64,000 bases of DNA from Arcuatula senhousia (Eukaryota > Mollusca > Bivalvia > Mytilida > Mytilidae). The position numbers and the translations under genes are program-made. Of this stretch, positions 1 to 10,600 are shown one piece after another. Position 1 is the stretch's first letter. Every line of letters begins with the position of its first letter. The stretch covers positions 28,177,275-28,241,274 of the forward strand of contig OZ020308.1 of assembly GCA_963971305.1 (NCBI GenBank). Reading direction: 5' to 3'. Below the pieces are notes generated by a model. The model saw nothing but the letters and a program-made list of their open reading frames with translations. It did no database searches and was not told the DNA's origin.

Positions 1-702
1 TGTTAATGTTTAGGTTGGGATTTTTTTTCTCTTTAGGTTCTAGCATGCATTGTGGATTTCTCTGGTATTATTTGTTAAACCATAGTGATATGGGGCAGTG
101 TTTCCAAATTCATTAGTCTTATTTATTATTGTTAAAGTATAATAATAAACATTACAGAATCGTTTTGTTGATCTCAGTTGAGGAGTTGTTGCCAATTTTC
201 TGAAATGCTTTAGTCCAGCCAAAATTAAAGGAGGCGTTGATCTTAAATTTTTATATGGTCAATTTTTTATATCTTTTAGCAATGCACTTCGAATATATTT
301 CAAATTTGAGCAAAGCTTATATGGTTTTTTTTGGTCATATCTGCGTGTTCATTTTGAATATTTTGGTAGCATTTTTGGTACTTTTCGTCTTCTTTATATT
401 TCAAACATATGTATGCTTGCTTTGTTTTGTCATCTAAGACTTCTACTTCTTACATAGTGTTTTGTACAAGTTTATTACACATACGTTTAGATAAATGATA
501 TACATGTAAGTGTTCCTTTAAAGCACAACTTTATTTTATCTTTCTTCATCTTTTATTTCCATAATCTTTGCCGGAGAATCATGAATCAAACTCGTACGTT
601 TAGCATATGAGTCGTTGTAAAAGTCAAAAGGAATCGAGCAACGCCAAAATTTACCGAAAGGAATCGATATGTTCTACACCGTGATACGTGCTATATTTAA
701 AA
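1..702. other. AT-rich stretch without recognised gene
   Basis: No conserved protein segment, RNA gene or clear repeat was recognised. Short open frames here have no family resemblance and no splice context. The stretch probably lies in an intron or upstream part of the GPCR gene whose 7TM exons start at 4510, but no GPS/GAIN exon could be found in it. Confidence 0.4.
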
Positions 703-860
703 AGATGCAAAGGTGTACCATTTGAGCCTTCGAATAACTCAAAAAGCAACATAAATCAAAAGACAAAACACAAAACACAAAAAAACCCAAACCGCATAAC
801 ATAACAAACACGTTCAACAACAAAATTACTATAAGCAACTCAAACTCAAGTCGATTATAT
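703..860 (-). mobile_element. PLE-A 3'-end remnant
   Basis: The sequence starts with AAAGGTGTACCA and continues with an AC-rich stretch. It matches, degenerately, the reverse complement of the PLE-A 3' UTR end seen at 57136-57300 and 63141-63300. Only the noncoding tail is left. Confidence 0.4.
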
Positions 861-1145
861 GATTGAAGCTTCTACTTTTTATGCATATACCACATCCACC
901 ATGTTGAAAACAATTACTTAATTGTGGTTCAAATCTGACAAAGAGTGACAACACAAACACTCTACGACCAACCAACGTTTATAATTATCTGAGAAACATA
1001 GTTCCTGTCAGGTTTTAGTAACATAAAACTCCATACAAACAGCGCTTCATTGCAGGGTCATCCACATGAACAACTAATTAAAAAAACCTCTTTCAGTTCT
1101 GATGACTTAAATACTTACGGCAATAAATTCCGGCCTCCAGAAATA

Positions 1146-1899
1146 GACATTATTGAGATGTGGAATAAGTGTACGCGACAAAACAAACATAAACAGCAAT
1201 TAAAAAATCACAACGGAAAACAGCAAGCAGTCTTCAACATGACCAGGTCATTGCTTACCGTCTTGCATTGGCACAAGACTTACAATACAGTACAAAAGTT
1301 TCAAAACCAATCCCTAAATCATCAACGAAAGACCTAATTCTTGACATAAAACAGTTAACACAGAATGACAAGGACAAGCAAAGGCTTTGGCAAAGTTTCC
1401 TGGCTTAGGACAGGCACATATAAAATGTGGCGGGGTTAAATTAGTTTTTTGGATCCAACCTTGCCCCTATTGATAAGCTTGCACAAAGCTATACATATAT
1501 AACACACTGTAAAACTCAATTGAAAAAAGTTCAATTCAACAAGAGAGAACCTAAGACAAAATACTGTACGAAAACAACAAGACAAGGAGGAACTCTCTTG
1601 AGAACATTCGAAGTTACTGACAACTAGCTAAGAATCATTTATCGATTGATGTAAAAGAATCAAATACATCAGTTCTAAATCCGACACCCCACGTCAAAAC
1701 AATGAATGATTTAGAGTTGTTACTATCACCACACAGAACCGACATACTTGATCGATGTGGTGCTTATAAATAATACAGTGGATACAAAGTGAAAATTTAA
1801 TGTTTTAAATTTACTATCAAGCTATCAATATTTCTGCCAAAACATACCAAATGCAAAGATTTTACTAAAACATTGAATTCGTATCCTTTTTTCAAAAGG
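1146..1899. repeat. Interspersed repeat inserted in PLE-A copy 1
   Basis: This roughly 750-bp segment separates two collinear parts of PLE-A copy 1. It holds the string GGCACATATAAAATGTGGCG followed by GGGTTAAA and a GGATCCAACC block, which I recall from repeats common in mussel genomes. A shared CAGTAAAAAAAAGTTCAATT-type stretch also occurs near 37775-37810. It has no coding potential, and its ends and target duplication were not resolved. Confidence 0.4.
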
Positions 1900-2159
1900 T
1901 TTTCAAGCCAGTTTTTAATTTCCATTGTTGTTATACTAGAAATGGTGTCAACCAAATGTGGAAGCTGAAGAATTCGAAAGAACTGACGGCGATTCTTAAC
2001 TCTAAATCAGTTTTATCTTGTAGCAGCATCAAAACTTTCGATTTCCTCGCACTTTACACTTCTATTCAACATGAACATTGGCACAACCGATTTAAAGCAG
2101 CTTTCTCAAAAAGAAAAACGCTGTAACAAATATCTGGTAGTCGATAATACTAAGACTTA

Positions 2160-2932
2160 CAGATGGGTCCAAACCTAACCTGTATGTCAACTTAAAAAGT
2201 GGACCAGAAGTCTGGTCCAGGTCAGCCTTTTTCTGGTCTGGTTTGGTTGAGTGAATCTAGGTCTGCTCTCAAGTTCACTCCAAAAGCAAATTATGTCCTA
2301 GGTCTGGTTCACTATAAAGAAATAACCAATCCTTGAGTGGATCATACTTAGAGCAGACCAAACTTAGGTCTGGTCCGCTCTTTGTCTGGTCCACTTTTGG
2401 TTCATTATTGAAAGTAGACCAGACCAAAGTAAGGTCTGGTCCGCTCTAGGTCTGGTCCGCTCCTGGTTCACTATCTAAAGGAGACCAGACCAGACTTAGA
2501 GCAGACAAAACATAGGTCTGGTCCGCTCTAGGTCTGGTCCACTCTAGGTTTATTATTGAAAACAGACCACCGAAACTTAGGTCTGGTCCACTCTCAGTTC
2601 ACTATTAAAAGCAGACCAGACCAGACTTAGAGCAGACCAAACTTAGGTCTGGTCTGGTCCACTCTTAGTTTATTATTAAAAGCAGACCAGAACATAGGTC
2701 TGGTCCGCTCATCTCTAGGTTCAGTATTGAAAGCAGACCAGATCAGAATTTTGACTGAACCAGACCTAGTGGTGAGGTTCGGTTTGCTTTTCAAACCAAA
2801 CCAAACCAAACCAGAAAAGTGAACCTAGGTCTGCTACTTGGTTTGGTCAAGTGAACCAACGCAGACCAGAAAAGTGAACCACAGGGTCCGCTCTAAGTCC
2901 AATTTTGTACAGGTTAGGTTTGGTCTCATCTG
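2160..2932. mobile_element. MITE-1: TA-flanked TIR element with inverted AGACCAGACC repeats
   Basis: The left end reads CAGATGGGTCCAAACCTAAC and the right end, reverse complemented, reads CAGATGAGACCAAACCTAAC, so the terminal inverted repeats run for at least 26 bp with two mismatches. Both ends abut TA (2158-2159 and 2933-2934). Undisrupted PLE-A copies (28777 and 31417 regions) have a single TA in the GACTTACTTTG context, so TA is the target-site duplication, as in Tc1/mariner-like elements. The interior is a degenerate tandem array in which AGACCAGACC alternates with GGTCTGGTCC, so each unit can fold on itself. There is no transposase, so the element is non-autonomous. Confidence 0.85.
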
Positions 2933-3875
2933 TACTTTGTCATCAATGAGTCTTAAAAAAATTACATACGACCAAATAATGGACATGCCCAACTTTCTCA
3001 TTGACAACACATTTGTTCAGTTTGGTTGACGTGTTTTTCAGCAAACAATAGGAATTCCAATGGGCAATATTATTGTGCACCTTTGCTTGCTATTTTTTTT
3101 CTTCATTTATATAAAGCAGACTTCTTACAATCACTTTTAAACAAAAAAAGATCTTAGCTTACCGTTATATTGATGATGTCCTTTGACTGAACAATTCTTG
3201 ATTTGGTGACTTTCTCCGTCTTACATACTTGTATCCTCAGGAGATTTAGGACAGGGCGGATTGTAGGAAGTCTGATTCGTATTAAGATCTAAATCTTTGA
3301 CACGCAAGGAAAAAGCAAAGCTCTATGACAAACGTGATGAATTCAACTTTCCAATCGTCAACTTTCCTTTCTTGTGTAGCAACATTCCGTCCGCTCCAGC
3401 TTATGAAGTTTACGTATCCCCATTGAGTTGTAATTCCAGAGCGTGTAGAATTTACACCGATTTCTTTAGCAGATCGTCACGTCTGACAGAAAAATTGCCC
3501 ACACAGAATTATGTTGCTCCTCGGTTGCTGTCATCCCTCAAAATAAAATTACGGGACATCACGCGCTTATAGACAAATATTGGACATCGATCTCTCAGAT
3601 GAGTGTAGATGTTGGTTTAACATAGGAATTTGTTTTGTCTTCTCTTACTGGAATTGACACAGTCACTGGATTTACTGTTTGAAACGCGACGGGTGAGCTA
3701 AAGAAAACAGGAACTACTTACTCTTCCGGAGCACCTGAGTTCACTTTCGTGACGACTTGAATTTGTGTTGTTGATTGATATTCAGAGATTTTTGGGCTTC
3801 CATATACTACATGATGTCTGTAAATATTTGTCCCCGTACTTGTTAGTATTTACTGGTTTTGTCTCAGCAATGAAG

Positions 3876-4509
3876 CAATATAACCATGTGTAAGAAATTT
3901 GCGTCCGACATTTTAGCGGTAAAATGCTGCTGTTATATAAAAGCGAAAGCTGTCAAAAAGAAAGTTATTTTCCAAATTTGTCAGAGAGCTTTGTTCAACA
4001 TTTTTTTCATGTGATTCATAGAGGTCCGCTATATATGTGTAAACAAATTGACAATTAGTTTTCATCGGGTGACGATTGGTTTTATACAATAACCACTGAA
4101 CCAAACTGCTTTTAAGACATTTGCATTATTTATCTTTCTGTAATTTGCTGATTGTGCTAAACTTTATAATATATATCCAAGCATAATCGACTTCAAGATA
4201 TGTGTTACTGCGTTTGCCTTACTTAAACGGCGTTTAATCAAATTTTTTTTCAAACTTCCATCTATTTTGTCAAAACTGTGTTTTGTAAAAGTTTAACGTG
4301 CGCTTTTAAGACAAAATCTTGGTTAATTTTTATAAACGTGCAAAAATCGCGATAAACATACATGTATAGGGCCTTTTTATATTTTTCAATCAAGTACAAA
4401 ACATTATAAGCGGGTTTTATAAGCAAAACAGTAACAAATTCATTCACGAATCTATGAAAAACCTATGACAAATTGAAATCAGTACATAATTTTCTTTTTT
4501 ACATTACAG
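3876..4509. other. AT-rich intronic stretch, nothing recognised
   Basis: This lies between the 3' end of PLE-A copy 1 and the first GPCR exon. It ends in the acceptor TTTTACATTACAG directly before the exon at 4510. No repeat or conserved coding segment was recognised. Confidence 0.5.
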
Positions 4510-4613
4510 GCGGAGGACCACCATGATGTACTTTCATTGATAACCTCAATAGGCTGTATTATATCTATCACCTGCCTCATTCTGACTGTTGTTATACACT
4601 TGGTCCAATGGAG
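4510..4613 (+). CDS. GPCR exon: TM1
   Basis: The first recognised exon follows an ACAG acceptor and ends at GAG|GTATGT. It reads AEDHHDVLSLITSIGCIIS onward, the usual segment immediately after the GPS of adhesion GPCRs, with a hydrophobic TM1. It ends with two bases of an Arg codon completed by the next exon. Confidence 0.88.
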
Positions 4614-7600
4614 GTATGTCATTGGTGTTTTAAAAAGCATTTTTATATAGTATACAGTTCTCTTTTTTTATATAACGCATGAAAATTGATATATCACACT
4701 TAACAATTGTGTTCGTTTTGTATATTTAGAGTAAAAACAAAACTGTCTTTTCAAGCGATCATCTCCTTTGCCTTGCTCAATATTATTTCTATTAGCGCTA
4801 CTTTTGTTTATTTTATCCATCCCGTATTATTTAGCATTTTAAGACTCGTTTTTGCTGGGACGTCAGCAAACCCCACGATTGACTTGTTTTTGTTGTTCTT
4901 TTTGTTTACAGACACCACAGTTCTGATAAAGCAGTTATTCTCATGCTGTTGTGTATAACTTTGATTATTGCATACGTCGTGTTTCTTGCCGGAATCAACA
5001 GAACAAAAAATATGGTAAATTTTTCACTCCTATCATTTACACGGTGTTTAAATTGCATTCTTATTGAATAAAAGATATTTGTTGGTGGTAAAGTTATACA
5101 AAATATCAAACGCGGACATAAAAAGCGGTTATTTGGTTATGCTGTTTATGAATATTTTAATAGTAACCTCATCAGCAATATTTGAACCATGATATTTAAA
5201 AGTCGAAAACCAAAAGAATTTAAAAATTTTTTAAGGAAAAGTACTCAAATCCAAAACATTCAACCGGGGAAGCAAAATCCAGCACCGAGGATATTGACCA
5301 TGTGCAATACAAGGGGGGTGTTGTTTCGAACACTTTTGATTTTAGACAATCGAAAATTAAATAAAACTATTAATTATATTACACAAGTCTTGTGACAGGC
5401 TTGTGAGCATCTTCGGTGACATCTGGTCCACTGGAAGCGGTTATTGACTCAGCGGTTTCAAAATACAAAATATGGACATAAAAACCATTAATTTGGTTAT
5501 TTTGTATATGCATATTTCAAGGAGTAACCTCAAATCAACAACATTTAAATAATAACACTGGAAGGTCGAAAACCAAAATCATTGGAAGAAAAATAACTAA
5601 ATTCGAACGTTTGAACATGGAAGACAATTATTAGTTAAATTTCAATTTTGTTTTACTAGAATGTGTGTACAGGCGTTGCTGTAGTACTTCATTTTCTATT
5701 CCTCTCTGTGTTGTTTCTGATGGTCGCAGAAGGAATCATTCATGCTATCATGGTAGTTGCCGTGTTTCCAAGCAGACAGTCAATTAATAAATACTTAATT
5801 CCAATGTCTTATGGTGAGCTGTCATTTTGTTTTTGTGATTAATAATTATCATGCACCTTTCTTTTTTTGATGTAATATAAAGTATGTATTCGGTGTATAT
5901 TACTTCAAAATTCACCCTTCTTCCATTGCTCTCTTTTTTAAGTCGCCAAAAAACGGAGTTTTTTTCAATTTTACATTTTAAATCAATTCTGTATTATTTT
6001 TAATTTTATATCAAGTAAGCCACATAAACACTGTAACGTTTATGCTATTTTGTTTTACTGCATTTTAAAACGTCGCGTTTCAATGTAATTATTGTCAGAG
6101 TTTTTGGTTTCTACATTTTACTAGGCATATGCTACGTTTTGAAAGGTTTTCCCAAGTTTTATTACATTTTACTTCGTTAAGCCAGGTTAACATAAGCCTC
6201 AAGCTTGCTTCACAATCCAGAATAAATAATTAAATAAAGATTAATACATAATTACATAAAGGCATAAATTAAAAACAAATCATTTAAACCAAACTGTGAC
6301 AATGTCTTTAATCTTTTCATTTATTTTCGGTAGTCGTATAATAAAACATTCAAAGACTTTTATATCAGTGAATACCGGTTTTATCAACCCTCAAATAATA
6401 TCCACCTCGCCGATGGCACAGTAAATGTTTTTTTTTCGGGTATTGTTTTTAAATTATGCCTTTATGTAATTATATTTTAATCTTAATTTAATAATTTATC
6501 CTGGATTGTGAAGCAAGCTTGAGGCTTATGTTAATTCTGCTTCAGCCTGCAGTTTGCGAGTATGTATGGCTCGCCGTACCCATTTTTAAGAGAAAATCTT
6601 AGTTTAAGTGTCTTTATCCAATTTAACTGATGTTTACATGTATCTAGGATTAAGAACCAAAAACTAAGATTAACACAGCTAAATGTTGTTACAGAAAACC
6701 CTGATTTTATAAAAACTACAGAACTTAGAGAACCAAATCTTAAATGTTGATAAGAAAAGACAAAGCAAGGAAGACACAACGGAGATACTAAAGATCCTAC
6801 ACAGCGCATTTAAGGTAGAATATGACTGTATTCGGTCATAAAACTTGTACCATCAACCAGATGTAAAATATAATTCATCAAAATCAATGAAGTAATTTAT
6901 GTGAAAGTTTTAGGTATTTGAGTTATATTGACATGGGCCGAAATGATTTAGGGACGAAAGGGGCAAAATCCTGGGACGAATGTTTGGACTCAAAAGTTCT
7001 GGGGCAAGCCGGGGTCACAGCTTCAAAATTTTTATCTTAAAACGATTGTCACATTATATTCTAACGAAATATTGCCGTGCCTTGATCTCTTGCACATACA
7101 ATTTTGAAAAAAATGAGAATTTATTGTTCAAATTAGCGAGTCCGAGCCTACCTGGTGACCATTAATGCTAATCGTATTATTTGTCTACCAAACACACTGT
7201 TTGCATGGCAATATTACGTAAGGATGTAATATGGCAATCGTTTTTAGATAAAAATTTTGAAGCTGTGACCCCGGCTTGCCCTAGAACTTTTAAGTTGAAA
7301 CTTTCGGCCCAGGATTTCGTCCCTATCGTCCCTAAGATATTTCGCCCCATATAAAAATAACACAAATATCTTTAAATTTCACATATATTATTTTTTTTTA
7401 TTATTTCAATTATTTCACATCTGGTTGACGGAACAAGTTTTATGGCCCAATACAGTCATGTTCTGCCTTAAATGCGCTGTGTAGTGGTCCTGGCTTGGTA
7501 CGTGTACAGGCATTTCAAAAGTAATGGTGGGTTAAACCAGGTTTTATGGGCGCCAAATTTTCCTCTTCAATTGCAATCATTGGGTCCGGTAGTTACACAA

Positions 7601-10600
7601 CATGGTTTTGAAGACATACAGGTAATAGGGTTAACAACAAACAGTCAAACATTAATCAAAACAATGACTAACAATTTCGTCTGACATAATTTGAATTTTT
7701 CGACAAGGGGCTGATAACGAAGGAACATTTATTTAAGGATTGTATAAGAAGTATTCTTATAACCTGGATCTATAAGTCGGTCACGGAGATAGCGATGGCG
7801 GATAAAAAATCTGGTCCTGGCAATTAAAATAAGGTGTGAAATATAGACACTGTTTGCAGGTAGAGTAGGATGTTACTATCCAGCTTAGGAGAATTAATAA
7901 TTTTAGAATTAAAATCGTCTCTTTTATCGTAAATATTTGAACTGAAATGACCATCTGGGTCAAATTTGAGATGTAAATCTAAGAATGAGGTGAAGCAAGT
8001 TGATTTGGTGCTTTCTTTAATCTCTAGCTTCTACCGTTGAGTGACCACCGTCATCAAATTGACTATACTGTCAGTATAAGTTCTGCGCGTTTTGGCTTTT
8101 AAATTTTAGAATTTTGGGTGCTTTTTTAATACAGTATGTTTACAGTGCAGATAAAAACAGAATTGCATGACTAACATGCTGAAAGTAGCCCCTTAAATGA
8201 TTCGAGGCTACTAGCAGACGTGACAGGGTTTGGCAAGGTATTCCAGTTCCGGATTGTCCTTGGGTAGAATTACTCCTTTCTTGTCGTGGTTGTGCATCTT
8301 GGAATTTTTATGGAGTTTGTGTTTATTTTTCGGGTGATTCTTTCTGATGGAATGAGTTTATGATCTTCCTTGATGTTAACCATTTCATCTTCAATTTTGT
8401 ACATCATTGTCAGACGAGCATTTTTTTCTCCCTTCTTCTAATGTTTTCCAATTTAAACTCTCTAGCATGTCATTGACTGATGATCGGTTTCTATATCGGT
8501 TGGTAACATATCTGGCTGACCTCCTTGGTACCATTTCTAGTTTACGCTTATCCTTTTGTTGATGTGGGTCCAAGACTGAGCTAGCATATTCAACCGTTGG
8601 TCTTACTACGGAGATATAGGCTTTTTCTTTGATGTCGCCGTTTGAAATGTTGAGGTTTCTTTTCAGGAATCCGATGGTTCTATAAATAGCTTTTTGCGTA
8701 TGTTGTTTAAATGGTTTTCCCACTTAAGATCTGTTTTAGTGTACCTCCAAGATATTTAGCTGACGTTACATGTTTTAAAATATGTCCATAGATTCTATAT
8801 TTCTTGTTGATAGGTGTGCTCTTTTAAGTGATTGATAGTACTTCACATTTGTCCCGGTGGAATTTCATAATCCATGTGCTTTCCCAGTTGGTTAGTTTGT
8901 CTAGATCTTGTTGCAAGGTGTCATCGTTTGCTGTAACTGTTAGATATGCAATGGTATCGTCTGCAAAGAGCCTCACAGTTGATTGGACATTTTCTGGCAT
9001 ATCGTTTATATAGAAGAGGAAAAGACTCGGCCCTGAAACTGAACCTTGTGGAACTTCTGATTCAACATCTATGCTGTTTGATGTTTCTCCTTCTATCAAT
9101 ACTTGCTGAGTTCTGCTTGACAGAAAGCTATTGATCCAGTTGTTCGTCTTTCCTCTTACTCCGTAATGGTCTAGCTTTTGTAGAAGGAGGCTGTGACTGA
9201 CCTTGTCAAAGGCATTGCTAAAGTCCATGAGTAGGCACTCTGTTTGTTGTCCATCATCTAGATTTTTAGTAACATCATCAATTGACTCAATCATTTGTGT
9301 TTCACATGACAGTTTTTTTTCTTAATCCGTGTTGTAAGTCGTATAAGATTTTATTTCTGTCTGCTTGATATATAATATGGCTAGTTACTAGGTGCTCCAT
9401 TATTTTACAGCAAATGCGAGTAAGTGAGAACGGTCTGTAGTTGATGGCTTCAAATTTCTTGTCCTTTTAAAATACGGGACATGCATTGGCTGTTTTCCAT
9501 GTTGATGGTACTTCCCCTAACTCGTATGACCTCCTGAATATCAGCAATAGGATTGGAGCGTTGTCTTCTGATAGTTCTTTAAGAATCCGTGGTGAGATGT
9601 CATCCGGCCCTGCAGCTTTGTGTGGATTTAGTCCAAGGAGTAGCTTTTTAATTCCTTCTATTGTAATATTAATATCTGGTGCCGTTTTATAGGATCCAGT
9701 CATAGCATATCTATTGGTAAACTGTGGTTTGCTGAGTTCTTCTTTTCCTGAAAAGGCCTATTGGAACTGTGAGTTGAGGATGCTTGCTTTATCTACTGGA
9801 TCATCGTGCAGTATGTCCTCTGATTTGAGTGGTTGTATACTACTCCCATTAGATCTTTTGTGTTTAATAAATGTCCGGAATCGCTTCATACTGTTTGGTT
9901 CTCTGTCTGTATTTTGGGGCGTCACAATATCCACAATGTATTTCCAGTATGCCTTTCTGATTTTTCTTTGTGTCATTCTTTTCAAGTCCTTGTATGAATC
10001 TCGGTGTTTCTTGTCTCCTGATTTTTGCATTTGTTTGTAGGCACGGACTCTTCTTTTAAATTAGACGCTTTATGTTTGATGTTATCCATAGATATCCATC
10101 CTTCTTCCGACCAGTATTGTGTGGTATGTTAAGTGATATGCTGGCATCGAGTTGGTTTGCAAACACATGTCATTAGCAGATGAGTTATTGTCGAACGGTG
10201 TTTTTATGGTCTTTCAATTTTGTGTAGTTCTTTCATAATGTTGTCCTATTTGGCTTTTTTGTTGATTGAAACTTTCTGAGTGTTAGTTGAACTTTTGACG
10301 GTATTTTGTTGACCTTTGAGTAGACGATTTCGTGGTTTGATACGTCTGGAATAACTTCTGTTCTCTTGATGTTGTCTGTAAATTTGGTCATAAGGAGATC
10401 TAGGGTGTTAGTTTCTCTTGTAGGCTCCTCTACCAGTTAGACAAGTCCATGGTCATCAAATTATATAAGTTTTCTGTAATTTTATGATGGATGTTAACAT
10501 GTTTTGTGTTTGGCTTCAGTTGCTTGTTTTTCCAGTCCCATCCAGGTAGGTTGAAGTCCCCGGCTGCGAAAATGAATGCGTTTTTATGGCAGTTTTTCTG

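Larger units (their letters stand above)
1017..3875 (+). pseudogene. PLE-A copy 1 (Penelope-like RT), split by two insertions
   Basis: Pieces at 1017-1145, 1900-2158 and 2935-3875 are collinear with the PLE-A reference copy at 28400-29780. The first piece matches the segment following the WIPKLHKTPYKQRF codons, the second the GVNQMW to FDFSTLYTS region (RT motif A), and the third the region from KTYFVI through YIDD to the stop and 3' UTR. Frameshifts and stops are scattered through it, and motif B is damaged, with the GIPMG codons followed by a frameshift. The copy is dead. The interruptions are an unrelated repeat at 1146-1899 and a TA-flanked miniature element at 2160-2932. The 3' UTR keeps the CTTCCGGAGCACCTGAGTTC block. 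Confidence 0.8.

Noticed and set aside
1050..1337. 95-codon open frame on the plus strand
   Set aside because: It crosses the junction between a PLE-A fragment and an inserted repeat, out of the PLE-A frame.
4707..4958. 83-codon hydrophobic open frame that looks like a small membrane protein
   Set aside because: It overlaps the TM2 exon (4912-5014) in the wrong frame and starts in the intron.
6531..6809. 92-codon minus-strand frame rich in Phe, Cys and Leu
   Set aside because: It runs through a MITE arm and the PLE-B 3' UTR; no conserved domain.
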